From: JBEKDJ01 sp050014415
Lineage (GTDB): Bacteria; Desulfobacterota; BSN033; UBA1163
Direction of reading: 5' to 3'
Assembly (NCBI GenBank): GCA_050014415.1
Contig: JBEKDJ010000047.1
Coordinates: 1-22,317, forward strand
Length of the DNA stretch: 22,317 nucleotides
Under the pieces are notes generated by a model that was not told the DNA's origin, searched no databases, and saw only the letters and a list, made by a program, of their open reading frames with translations. A program made the position numbers and the translations under genes. Below, piece after piece: positions 14,396 to 22,020 of this stretch; positions within the stretch are counted from its first letter, which is position 1; the number at the start of each line of letters is the position of its first letter.

Positions 14396-15622
14396 ATGAA
14401 TAACACTATGAAATATTTGAAATTTACGGCTTGTTTAGTTTTACTGATGGTGTTCATCATTCTCCCATGCACGGGTGATGCTCAGACAAAAGATAAAATC
14501 CGTATCGGTAATGCCATCGCTCTCTCAGGTATCTATGCACCAGGTGCAAAAACGACACAGATAGGTCCTTTTGACATGTGGGTCAAGGAGGTCAATGCGA
14601 AAGGTGGAATATTTGTAAAGCAGTATGGCAAGAAATTACCCGTAGAGATAATCAGATACGACGATAAGAGTGACACTGGAACCTGCGTGAAACTGGTAGA
14701 GAAGTTGATTTTAGATGACAAGGTTGACCTTTTGCTTGGCCCTTGGGGCACGGCTATGTACTTTGCCATAGCTCCTATAGTCACCAAATATAAGTATCCA
14801 GTAATAGGGCCTACGGTTGATTCCTTGAAGCTCAGGGAAATGGCAAACCAAATACCCTACCTGTTTGTCATCTTGAATCAGCCCCCGGAGAAGTCAGTAG
14901 CTATGGTAGACCTTGCTAAAGAACTCGGAGTCAAGACATTAGTGGCAGCCCATCATCAAGACCTGCATGGCATAGAGTATGCCGGCGGTGTGGTGCCCGC
15001 ACTAGCCGGAGCTGGGGTCGAGGTGCTCCTATACAAGAGCTTCCCACTGGGTTCCAAGGACCTATCACCTTTACTAAAAGAGATGAAAACGGCCAATCCT
15101 GATGCGGCGTTTTTCTTCTGCTATCCCGATGAAACCTTCCTTCTTACCAAACAGGCGATCGAGGTTGGCTTCAACCCGAAGCTCTTTTACTGTACGATTG
15201 GCGTAGCTTTCTCCCCCTATAGAGATGCCTTCGGTCCCAACGTGGTGGAGGGTGTTATGGGCGCCGGCGCCTGGAACCCGAAGGTTCCTTATCCTGGAGC
15301 TAAGGAATTCTGGGACAGAATGGTCGCTTTTTCGGGTGCAGGAGGCACTGATTGGTATGGGAATTCCTTTTGTTACTCTTCAGTTCAGGTCTTAGAGCAG
15401 GCTATCGAGAAGGCTGGAACACTCGACAGGAAAAAGATAAGGGATGTCATCGCCAGCAGTACGTTCCCAACAGTTATTGGCCCGGTGAAATTTGTGAACC
15501 AGTTTAATATACAATCACCTGGCGAGGTTGGCCAGTGGCAGAAGGGATCGTTTGAAATCGTGGCGGCCAAGGAAAAGCGGACCGCAAAACCAATCTACCC
15601 TAAACCTCCGTGGCCGGAGTAA
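14396..15622 (+). CDS. livJ: Liv-type ABC transporter substrate-binding protein
   Basis: A 408-aa periplasmic binding protein (type 1, Leu/Ile/Val-amide family). Residues 1-30 form a signal peptide: KYLK, a hydrophobic core, then LPCTGDAQ. The cysteine at 25 is not in a good lipobox, so export as a soluble protein is likelier than as a lipoprotein. The mature part starts KDKIRIGNAIALSGIYAPGA and contains LLGPWGTAMYFAIAPI and GVVPALAGAGVEVL, as in this family. A fine ribosome-binding site (AAAGGAG, 7 nt spacing) marks ATG 14396. The frame is open to 14228, but that segment is not protein-like. The family binds branched-chain amino acids but also amides, urea and aromatic acids, so the ligand cannot be read from sequence; the neighbouring catabolic genes suggest a non-amino-acid substrate. 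Confidence 0.9.
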   Translation: MNNTMKYLKFTACLVLLMVFIILPCTGDAQTKDKIRIGNAIALSGIYAPGAKTTQIGPFDMWVKEVNAKGGIFVKQYGKKLPVEIIRYDDKSDTGTCVKLVEKLILDDKVDLLLGPWGTAMYFAIAPIVTKYKYPVIGPTVDSLKLREMANQIPYLFVILNQPPEKSVAMVDLAKELGVKTLVAAHHQDLHGIEYAGGVVPALAGAGVEVLLYKSFPLGSKDLSPLLKEMKTANPDAAFFFCYPDETFLLTKQAIEVGFNPKLFYCTIGVAFSPYRDAFGPNVVEGVMGAGAWNPKVPYPGAKEFWDRMVAFSGAGGTDWYGNSFCYSSVQVLEQAIEKAGTLDRKKIRDVIASSTFPTVIGPVKFVNQFNIQSPGEVGQWQKGSFEIVAAKEKRTAKPIYPKPPWPE

Positions 15623-15651
15623 GAGATTTCCAAAAAATTCGAGAAATCTCT
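15622..15651 (+). promoter_or_regulatory. Perfect 9-bp hairpin at the livJ stop
   Basis: AGAGATTTC (15622-15630) and GAAATCTCT (15643-15651) flank a 12-nt A/T-rich loop. The left arm begins with the last base of the livJ stop codon. No T tract follows, so mRNA 3'-end protection of livJ is more likely than termination. The last base is shared with the next palindrome. Confidence 0.5.
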
Positions 15652-15743
15652 GATTACACCGATGAGGAACGGATTTCACAGATACGAAATGCATTGAAAA
15701 AACAAAAAATCTGTCCAATCCTCTCTTGAAATCTGTGTAATCA
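15651..15743. repeat. MITE-like nested palindrome (TGATTACAC ... GTGTAATCA)
   Basis: The ends are perfect 9-bp inverted repeats (15651-15659 and 15735-15743). Inside, GATTTCA (15672-15678) pairs with TGAAATC (15727-15733), and ACAGAT (15678-15683) with ATCTGT (15709-15714), all correctly nested. The words ATTTCACAGAT and ATCTGTGTAATC are familiar from dispersed repeats of environmental bacterial genomes. No protein is encoded. Confidence 0.6.
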
Positions 15744-15760
15744 ATTGGTAATTCCTCCGA

Positions 15761-15797
15761 GCAGGCTGTCTAGATTGTGTCTCTCTAGGCAGCCTGC
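15761..15797 (+). terminator. Strong hairpin between livJ and livH
   Basis: GCAGGCTGTCTAGA (15761-15774) pairs with TCTAGGCAGCCTGC (15784-15797): 14 pairs including one G-U, with a 9-nt loop. The downstream sequence AAAGTTTTGGTTTTTG is T-rich but starts late, so it is at most a leaky terminator. Its place after the binding-protein gene fits the usual need for more binding protein than permease. Confidence 0.5.
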
Positions 15798-15832
15798 AAA
15801 GTTTTGGTTTTTGAAATAAGAAAGGCATCATT

Positions 15833-16702
15833 GTGTTTGTAACCGTCTTAGACGTAGTTATTGGCGGCTTAATCATGGGCGGTATTTACGCCCTCATCGC
15901 CGTAGGACTTAGCCTTCAGTATGGTGTTGGGCGAGTACTGAATGTCTCTCATGGTGAATTTATTATGATTGGGGCCTTTGCCACCTGGTCGCTGTACACC
16001 GTCTTGGGGATTAGCCCTCTGCTCTCTCTGGTCATTTGCGGTCCTGTTCTGTTCATCATCGGTTTTCTAATCCATAGGACTCTCTTTCAATACCTGAGAG
16101 ACAAATCAGAATCAATAGGGGCCTTTGCCGATAGCTCCCTCTTAGCCTCTTTTGGTCTCCTCTTCATCATTCAGAATGTGGCCTTATTGATATGGAAGGC
16201 TGACATCAGAGGATACTCCTATTTAAATTCCTCGGTTAGTATCCTTGGAGCCTTATTTGCGGCGCATCGGTTAGTAGCCCTCTTGTTTGCCGTCGGCATA
16301 AGCTTGGCCTTTTATTTCTTTCTAACGCACACACGCCTGGGAAAAGCAATTAGGGCAGCTGCCGAAGACCCGGCAACGGCCCAGGTGATGGGGGTAAACA
16401 TTCATCGTGTGTTAGCGATATGCTTTGGACTTGGAGCCTTGATGGCTGGTTTTGCCGGCCCACTGATCAGCATGATATACGATATTCAACCAACAATGGG
16501 CCTCGAATATACCATCATCGCCATCATTGTGGTTGTCCTGGGTGGATTGGGTAGTATCACCGGCAGTTTGATCGGGGGTTTTATCCTTGGCCTTATTGGC
16601 AGCATCGTGACCTATTTCGATGCAGGTCTGTCGTTGATTGCCTACTATGTTATCTTCATACTCCTGCTCCTGATAAGGCCAACGGGAATTTTTGGGAAAT
16701 AG
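15833..16702 (+). CDS. livH: Liv-type ABC transporter permease, LivH family
   Basis: A 289-aa inner-membrane permease with about eight hydrophobic segments. Family features include the opening VIGGLIMGGIYALIAVGLSL, then YGVGRVLNVSHGEFIMIGAF, and the cytoplasmic coupling segment THTRLGKAIRAAAEDPATAQVMGVN (at about 164-188) that contacts the ATPases. Near the end are IIVVVLGGLGSITGSL and a final RPTGIFGK. Translation starts at GTG 15833, with GAAAGG 7 nt upstream. It forms a heterodimer with LivM. Its stop codon directly precedes a terminator-like hairpin. Confidence 0.93.
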   Translation: MFVTVLDVVIGGLIMGGIYALIAVGLSLQYGVGRVLNVSHGEFIMIGAFATWSLYTVLGISPLLSLVICGPVLFIIGFLIHRTLFQYLRDKSESIGAFADSSLLASFGLLFIIQNVALLIWKADIRGYSYLNSSVSILGALFAAHRLVALLFAVGISLAFYFFLTHTRLGKAIRAAAEDPATAQVMGVNIHRVLAICFGLGALMAGFAGPLISMIYDIQPTMGLEYTIIAIIVVVLGGLGSITGSLIGGFILGLIGSIVTYFDAGLSLIAYYVIFILLLLIRPTGIFGK

Positions 16703-16724
16703 GCCCCGTTAGAAAGGTCGGGGC
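16703..16724 (+). terminator. Terminator-like hairpin directly after livH
   Basis: GCCCCG (16703-16708) pairs with CGGGGC (16719-16724) over a 10-nt loop, followed by TTTGATCCTGCTTTTT. The immediate U run is only three long, so termination would be partial. Its left arm is also half of a competing long-range pairing with the livM ribosome-binding region. Confidence 0.5.
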
Positions 16725-16804
16725 TTTGATCCTGCTTTTTCTATGAGGAATTGAAGTTTCATTTATATTATCCCTGCTATGAATGGTTGGATTTTCTAAC
16801 GGGG
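16704..16804 (+). promoter_or_regulatory. Long-range 12-bp inverted repeat spanning the livH-livM spacer
   Basis: CCCCGTTAGAAA (16704-16715) is the exact reverse complement of TTTCTAACGGGG (16793-16804); a G-U pair can be added at each end. The right arm ends 7 nt before the livM ATG, where its GGGG is the only Shine-Dalgarno-like run. The left arm overlaps the terminator-like hairpin, so the two foldings exclude each other. Confidence 0.55.
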
Positions 16805-16811
16805 TAGAGAA

Positions 16812-17762
16812 ATGGATCGTGTCAGAGTGATCTCTAAAAGACCTTTCTTCTTTGGGTTATCTTTCTTAGTCATAATCCTATTAGCCACTCTACCCCTCTA
16901 TATCCAACCTTATCCTGTCATATCGTTGACAAGTATCATTATGTATATAATCATCACCGTGAGCTGGGCCATCTTCTCCGGCCCTACCCGCTACATCTCA
17001 TTAGCATCCGCCGCCTTCTTCGGAGTCGGCGTATATACCTCAGCTATACTGGGGCAAGTATTACTCCTACCTGTCGTTATCGTCATGGGTGGTCTCGTCA
17101 GTTTTATGCTTGCCCTTTTCATTGGCCTGCTAACTTTAAGGTTGAGAGGTATGTATTTCATCATATTCACTTTCGGGATCAGTGAGCTCATCAGGCATTC
17201 GCTCCTGTGGTGGGAGACTAAAATGACGGGCACGGTTGGCAGGTGGGTTGTCGCAGTGGACCACACGATTGTTTATTACGTCATACTCGTCATTTTTTTG
17301 ATGGCACTGCTTACCGCCTACCTCGTTAAACGCTCCAGATTTGGGTTAGCTCTGCGGAGTATCGGTGAACAAGAGGAGGCCGCGACTCACATTGGCATAA
17401 ATGCAACGGTGGTGAAGACGATCGCTTTTGCCATGAGTGCCTTCTTTATGGGAGCCGCCGGGGCAATCATGGCTACACGATGGACATATATTGACCCCAA
17501 AATTGCCTTTAATCCTCTCTTTTCTTTTATGCCGGTTTTGATGGCTATCTTTGGCGGCACGGGGCAACTTTATGGCCCTGTCTTCGGCGCTGCCATTTTT
17601 GCCTACTTAGAAGAAATACTGATAACTAAGTTCCCCTACTACTATATGCTCCTTTTCGGCAGTATCATGATCGTCGTTATCTTGTTCCTGCCTCATGGCA
17701 TGGTAGGCCTGGTACAAAAGTGGCGAAAAGGAGGTTTGAGGCGGCAGAATGCGAATCCTTGA
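16812..17762 (+). CDS. livM: Liv-type ABC transporter permease, LivM family
   Basis: A 316-aa inner-membrane permease and partner of LivH. It shows the typical LLTLRLRGMYFIIFTFGISELIRH region (split around the usual TLRLRG motif), the coupling stretch KRSRFGLALRSIGEQEEAATHIGIN, and FGGTGQLYGPVFGAAIFAYLEE before the end. About eight to nine membrane segments are visible. It starts at ATG 16812, preceded by GGGGTAGAGAA, a weak site that lies in the long-range inverted repeat. Its last 14 nt overlap the start of livG, so the two are translationally coupled. Confidence 0.93.
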   Translation: MDRVRVISKRPFFFGLSFLVIILLATLPLYIQPYPVISLTSIIMYIIITVSWAIFSGPTRYISLASAAFFGVGVYTSAILGQVLLLPVVIVMGGLVSFMLALFIGLLTLRLRGMYFIIFTFGISELIRHSLLWWETKMTGTVGRWVVAVDHTIVYYVILVIFLMALLTAYLVKRSRFGLALRSIGEQEEAATHIGINATVVKTIAFAMSAFFMGAAGAIMATRWTYIDPKIAFNPLFSFMPVLMAIFGGTGQLYGPVFGAAIFAYLEEILITKFPYYYMLLFGSIMIVVILFLPHGMVGLVQKWRKGGLRRQNANP

Positions 17763-18468
17763 AGGAGAAAAAGTCACGAAGCACTTCGGAGGACTGGCTG
17801 CTGTGAATAGTGTCGACTTCGCCATCAATCAAGGCGAAGTGGTGGGACTGATCGGTCCAAACGGGGCTGGTAAAACAACCCTTTTTAATTTGATATCCGG
17901 TTCCCTCCCGACGACAGCAGGAGAAATAAGATATAAAGGTAAAAAAATAACCGGCCTGAAGCCGCATCAAATCTGCAGGAAGGGAGTGGCCAGAACTTTT
18001 CAATCAGCTAAACTCTTTGCCGGAATGACCGTTTTTGAGAATGCCCTCGCAGCATCGTTATTCGGGACTAAAAGGGCAATAACCGTTTCTGATGCCGAGA
18101 GAGAGGCGATGGAATTATTAGAGTTTGTCGAGTTATCAACGGTGGGAGCGATGCCGGCTAAAGACCTTCCTATCGCTCACCGGAAGCGCCTTGAAGTAGC
18201 GAGGGCCTTAGCCACCAAGCCAGATCTACTGATGTTTGACGAGGTAATGGCGGGGTTAAACCCCGCTGAGTTAGCCCAGGCCATGGAGTTGATCACAAAG
18301 ATTCGGAAGAAGGGGATGACCATTTTCATGATCGAACATGTCATGAAGGCGATTATGAATATCTGTGATCGAATCATCGTGCTTCATCACGGCAGCAAGA
18401 TTGCTGAAGGAACACCTGAGGAGATTGCTACCAGCCGAACGGTGGTTGAAGTCTATTTGGGGGAGTAG
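17749..18468 (+). CDS. livG: Liv-type ABC transporter ATPase, LivG family
   Basis: A 239-aa cytoplasmic ATPase. Walker A is GPNGAGKT (36-43), with GVARTFQSAKLF following as in LivG, Walker B MFDEVMAGLNP (D164-E165), and the switch histidine is in MIEHVMKA (H197). The ABC signature is of the variant type DLPIAHRKRLEVARALATKP in place of LPYGQQRRLE, and DEV replaces DEP after Walker B. I recall similar variants in other Liv-like ATPases, so this is probably functional. It overlaps the livM end by 14 nt; AAAGGAGG about 14 nt upstream inside livM may serve as a distant ribosome-binding site. Confidence 0.93.
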   Translation: MRILEGEKVTKHFGGLAAVNSVDFAINQGEVVGLIGPNGAGKTTLFNLISGSLPTTAGEIRYKGKKITGLKPHQICRKGVARTFQSAKLFAGMTVFENALAASLFGTKRAITVSDAEREAMELLEFVELSTVGAMPAKDLPIAHRKRLEVARALATKPDLLMFDEVMAGLNPAELAQAMELITKIRKKGMTIFMIEHVMKAIMNICDRIIVLHHGSKIAEGTPEEIATSRTVVEVYLGE

Positions 18469-18472
18469 GCCC

Positions 18473-19177
18473 ATGCTGGCAGTCAACAACATCAATGCTT
18501 TCTATGGAAGGGTTCAAGCTCTATGGGACGTTTCCTTGAGAATCGATGAGGGGGAAATCGTCGCCTTGGTCGGTGCCAACGGAGCCGGCAAAACGACGTT
18601 GCTCAATATCATATTCAATCTGCTGCGTCCGGCTTCTGGCACGGTGGAGTTCTTGGGAAAGCGGATCGATAACCTGGCACCCCACCACATCGGCGAGCTC
18701 GGTATCTCTTATGTTCCTGAAGGTGGCAGGCCCTTTAGGGAAATGACAGTGCGTGAGAACCTGGAGATGGGTGCTTATGTTGATGAGGCCTGGAAAAACA
18801 AGGAAGAGACGCTGGGCCAGGTCTATGGCATGTTTCCAAGGTTGAAAGAAAGGCAGAGGCAGTTGGTGGGGACGCTGAGTGGTGGTGAACTCCAGATGGT
18901 GGCCATAGGGCGAGGTTTGATGTCGAGGCCCAAACTGTGCATATTTGATGAACCCTCCTATGGTTTGGCACCGCTATTGGTAAGAGAAATCTTCCACATC
19001 ATACAAAGACTACGTGACCAAGGGATTGCTATCTTACTGATTGAGCAGAATGTTCGACAAACCCTGGAGATAGCGGATCGAGCTTATGTGTTGGAAAACG
19101 GGCGGATTGTCTCAGAAGGCAAAAGCAGGGAGCTTCTTCAAAATGATCACATAAAGAAAGCCTACTTAGGTCTATAA
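18473..19177 (+). CDS. livF: Liv-type ABC transporter ATPase, LivF family
   Basis: A 234-aa ATPase with a complete set of motifs: Walker A GANGAGKT (34-41), the LivF-specific YVPEGGRPFREMTVRENLEMG, signature LSGGE (135-139), Walker B CIFDEPSYGLAPLLV (D159-E160) and LLIEQNVRQTLEIADR near the end. The open frame runs upstream into livG, but ATG 18473, 4 nt after the livG stop and preceded by GGGGGAG at 7-nt spacing, is clearly the start. It forms the nucleotide-binding heterodimer with LivG and is the last gene of the transporter block. Confidence 0.94.
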   Translation: MLAVNNINAFYGRVQALWDVSLRIDEGEIVALVGANGAGKTTLLNIIFNLLRPASGTVEFLGKRIDNLAPHHIGELGISYVPEGGRPFREMTVRENLEMGAYVDEAWKNKEETLGQVYGMFPRLKERQRQLVGTLSGGELQMVAIGRGLMSRPKLCIFDEPSYGLAPLLVREIFHIIQRLRDQGIAILLIEQNVRQTLEIADRAYVLENGRIVSEGKSRELLQNDHIKKAYLGL

Positions 19178-19216
19178 TGACCGGATGATCCATGTGGTTT
19201 GTTTGGAAGGCTCCTC

Positions 19217-19248
19217 TCCATTTTGTTACTCCATTGGAGAATTCCATT
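19217..19248 (+). promoter_or_regulatory. Three TCCATT hexamers at an exact 13-bp period
   Basis: TCCATT starts at 19217, 19230 and 19243. The middle copy forms CTCCATTGGAG, a small palindrome. They lie about 145-175 bp before the XRE-cupin regulator start and just after livF, so they could be its operator. No binding data are implied. Confidence 0.25.
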
Positions 19249-19390
19249 CGGCTCGATGGGTTTCCTCCTCAGACACAATTCAAGCAACCCATTGACCTGA
19301 TTCAAAGAATACAGCAATGCTCTATGGACATTGGTCAAGACGCTTTGTTTCTCAAAAGACGTTTCCATTTTGGAAACACGGGTGACCGCT

Positions 19391-19984
19391 ATGGACGAAG
19401 GATCAATCGCAGGGAACATCAAGGCTCTTCGACTCAACAAGAAGATGAAACTCGATGAATTATCTAAGCTAACGGGTCTTACCAAGGGCTATTTATCGAA
19501 GATAGAAAGATCCCATAAGGCTCCTCCGTTATCCACGCTGAACAAGATTGCATTGACGATGGATGTGGATGTGACCTATTTCCTGAAGGAGAACACGGAA
19601 GAGGTAAGGGATACAAAACTGGCTATTGTAAGGAAAAGGGAGAGGAAGAGAGTGGTAACGAAGGGCTCTCTTTATGGATATGAATATGAAGCATTAGCAT
19701 ATAATAAGCCGGGTAAAAATATGGAGCCGTTTATTATTTCACCCGCTTGGAATAGAGAAGCTACCTTCCAGCACGATGGAGAAGAGTTCATGTACGTCTT
19801 GGAAGGAACACATGAGTTCACCTATGATGGAAAGAAACATATTCTGAAAAGGGGGGACAGCATCTACTTTGATTCTCGGGTACCACATAGCGGCAGAAGT
19901 TTGGGCAATAAGAAAGCAAAAATCTTGACTATCATTTACTCTTATAAAAGATGGCTCCATTTGCAGACGAGCGATATCGAGTGA
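19391..19984 (+). CDS. XRE-family transcriptional regulator with C-terminal cupin domain
   Basis: A 197-aa cytoplasmic regulator. Residues about 5-65 form an XRE helix-turn-helix (GNIKALRLNKKMKLDELSKL, TKGYLSKIERS, PPLSTLNKIA). Residues about 95-190 form a cupin_2 barrel, with HDGEEFMYVLEGTHEF, LKRGDSIYFDS and VPHSGRS carrying the histidine and glutamate positions typical of the fold. Proteins of this layout usually sense a small molecule related to the adjacent pathway and regulate it; here the likely targets are the transporter and carboxylase genes. The frame is open to TTG 19331, but ATG 19391 fits the family N-terminus. The ribosome-binding site is weak. Confidence 0.9.
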   Translation: MDEGSIAGNIKALRLNKKMKLDELSKLTGLTKGYLSKIERSHKAPPLSTLNKIALTMDVDVTYFLKENTEEVRDTKLAIVRKRERKRVVTKGSLYGYEYEALAYNKPGKNMEPFIISPAWNREATFQHDGEEFMYVLEGTHEFTYDGKKHILKRGDSIYFDSRVPHSGRSLGNKKAKILTIIYSYKRWLHLQTSDIE

Positions 19985-20094
19985 CACATCCATTTTTAAA
20001 TTGAGCGATTTCGAGACAGAGAATCAAGAAACTGATATAAAGACATGATTCATCCTGAAATCCCATTCACGTTCAAGAAGTGAAACAGGAGTGT

Positions 20095-20190
20095 GCCATC
20101 CCAGTAAGAACAGGAATCCAGTATCATCATTTTTTCGCCTGGATTCTCGCCGAAGTTTACCCCGTACTTGATACGGGGCAGGAATGACAA
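20095..20190. repeat. REP-like 'GGAATGACAA' palindromic repeat, copy 2
   Basis: The unit begins GCCATCCCAG, has CAGGAATCCAG and CTGGATTC as facing halves, and ends ACGGGGCAGGAATGACAA. It has the same layout and ends as 7151-7244. It lies between the regulator and the carboxylase. The rest of the 19985-20262 spacer shows nothing further. Confidence 0.65.
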
Positions 20191-20262
20191 TACGGGTGCT
20201 TCAAATAAAGAAATCGCTCCATTGAGCACAGAGTTATTCATAGAAAGGAAGAACCTGACAAG

Positions 20263-22020
20263 ATGAACAAGATCGATTTTGTCGATCAAACCTTGCGAGA
20301 TGCGCAACAGAGTCTCTGGGGCTTTACGATGAGGACCGATCATATGGTCCCGATCGCCGAAATGATGGATCGGGTGGGATACAGAGCCATCGCGACGGTA
20401 GGTTCTCAGGCATTTACTGTGCAGGTGCGCAATCTCAACGAGGATCCGTGGGAGAGAATCCGAATTCTTTCGAAGATGATAATAAAAACCCCTCTGCGTG
20501 GGTCCTACCAGATCGGAAGTCTTTCCTCCTTCGATCTGAGTACCCCGCGTGATATCATCGGCCTCTGGATAAAGCGATCGGTCGTCAATGGGATAAGAAG
20601 TTTCTGGATCTGCGATTACCAGACGGATATGGAGAAGTTCGTTTACTTCGCGCGTCTGGCCAAGGCTGAGGGGGCCGAGGTCGTACCGGCGCTGATGTAC
20701 ACCTCCAGCCCCGTGCATACGAATGAGCATTGGGCGCAAAAAACCCGACTGATAGCAGGGGCGAAGGATTGTGTGGACAGGATCATGATCGAGGATGCTT
20801 CGGGAGTTATCACGCCGGAAGGCACCAGGGAGCTGGTGTCCACCGTTCAAAAGAACTGCGACGGACTATCCCTCGAGTTCCACTCCCACTGCAATTCAGG
20901 GCTTGCTCCTCTATGTTATCTGGAGGCGATTCAATCAGGTGTCACGACCGTACATACAGCGGTTGCACCTCTCGCCAATGGCACCTCCCTGCCGGCTGTG
21001 GAGACCATTCTAAGAAATGCCCGCCGTCTGGGCTATTCCTCGGACGTGGATGAGGACGCGCTCGCAGCGGTGTCAGCCCATTTTAGAAGGATTGCCGAAA
21101 AAGAGGGGCTGCCCATCGGAGCACCGTTGGAATACGATCTCTTTCATTTTGAGCATCAGGTGCCCGGTGGCATGATGACAAACCTGACTCGCCAGCTCAG
21201 GGAGGTGGGGATGGAACACCGATTGGACGAGATCCTTGAGGAGGTCGTTCTGGTCCGCAAGGAGTTCGGTTATCCCGTGATGGCAACACCCTATTCACAG
21301 ATCGTGGGAGCCCAAGCCGTAGAAAACGTCCTCCTGGGCGAGCGGTACAAACAGATACCCGACGAGGCCATCAAGTATGTTTTGGGATACTATGGGGAAC
21401 CGGTTGTCCCGATAGACCAGAACGTCGTGGATAGGATAACGAGCTTGCCGAGAACCAAGGAATTTCTCAACTGGAAGCCTGAGGGGTACCTCAAATCCGT
21501 TGAAGAGCTCCGCCAGGAAATCGGCCCGGAACTTTCCGATGACAATCTCTTGCTGAGAATCCTGATCCCGGGAAAACCTCTCAAGCGCGGTGAGCCCAAG
21601 AAGGAGGCCAAATCGCCTGCCGGGAAAGCGACGATGGCGGCCAGCCCAACCACCGACTTCCCTGCGGAATTTACTGTGGACGTAGATGGGGAAGTATTCA
21701 ACGTCAAAATCTCGCCGGTGTGGGATGGGGCCGGAAAGACTGAAACAATCATGCAGGCAGAGACGCAACAGACACCCAAGACAGTGAAGAGACCGAAAGA
21801 ACTTCCGCCAGGGGCTGTGGCCAGCGGGATGGCGGGGATGATACTTTCGTTCGAAGTAAAGGTGGGCGATCGTGTCAAGGGGGGTGATCTGGTAGCAATG
21901 ATCGAGGCAATGAAAATGAGGAGGCATGTCCATTCACCTCACAGCGGAGTCGTTAGTGAAATTTGGGCCCATGAAGGCGATATGGTCGATCCTGAGGATG
22001 TCCTGATGGTGGTGGAATAG
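20263..22020 (+). CDS. Biotin-dependent carboxyltransferase subunit (OadA/PycB-like) with biotin-carrier domain
   Basis: A 585-aa protein. Residues 1-300 form an HMGL-like carboxyltransferase barrel: FVDQTLRDAQQSLWG (D8, D13), EDPWERIR, FHSHCNSGLAPL with metal ligands H207 and H209, and VHTAVAPLANGTSLPAVET. A PYC/OADA-type conserved domain follows (YDLFHFEHQVPGGMMTNL, ATPYSQIVGAQAVENVL). After a Pro/Ala/Lys-rich linker comes a biotinyl domain ending in EAMKM with biotinyl-lysine K551. The subunit should move CO2 from biotin to a substrate. The position of the carbamylated lysine in KDMAGL is E177 (IEDASGV; codon GAG at 20791), so pyruvate is doubtful as acceptor. ATG 20263 follows AAAGGAAG at somewhat long spacing. 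The biotin carboxylase follows after 154 bp. Confidence 0.85.
   Translation: MNKIDFVDQTLRDAQQSLWGFTMRTDHMVPIAEMMDRVGYRAIATVGSQAFTVQVRNLNEDPWERIRILSKMIIKTPLRGSYQIGSLSSFDLSTPRDIIGLWIKRSVVNGIRSFWICDYQTDMEKFVYFARLAKAEGAEVVPALMYTSSPVHTNEHWAQKTRLIAGAKDCVDRIMIEDASGVITPEGTRELVSTVQKNCDGLSLEFHSHCNSGLAPLCYLEAIQSGVTTVHTAVAPLANGTSLPAVETILRNARRLGYSSDVDEDALAAVSAHFRRIAEKEGLPIGAPLEYDLFHFEHQVPGGMMTNLTRQLREVGMEHRLDEILEEVVLVRKEFGYPVMATPYSQIVGAQAVENVLLGERYKQIPDEAIKYVLGYYGEPVVPIDQNVVDRITSLPRTKEFLNWKPEGYLKSVEELRQEIGPELSDDNLLLRILIPGKPLKRGEPKKEAKSPAGKATMAASPTTDFPAEFTVDVDGEVFNVKISPVWDGAGKTETIMQAETQQTPKTVKRPKELPPGAVASGMAGMILSFEVKVGDRVKGGDLVAMIEAMKMRRHVHSPHSGVVSEIWAHEGDMVDPEDVLMVVE

Noticed and set aside
18365..18472. 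Upstream extension of livF inside livG
   Set aside because: It is read in a shifted frame of livG; ATG 18473 with GGGGGAG is the normal LivF start.
20050..20850. Long open frame antisense to the carboxylase
   Set aside because: It mirrors a GC-rich true gene, has no protein-family features and crosses a palindromic repeat.
21295..21933. Antisense open frame of about 212 codons in the carboxylase
   Set aside because: It is a shadow of the conserved carboxylase and biotin-domain sequence; composition (many His, Arg, Phe) is typical of antisense frames.
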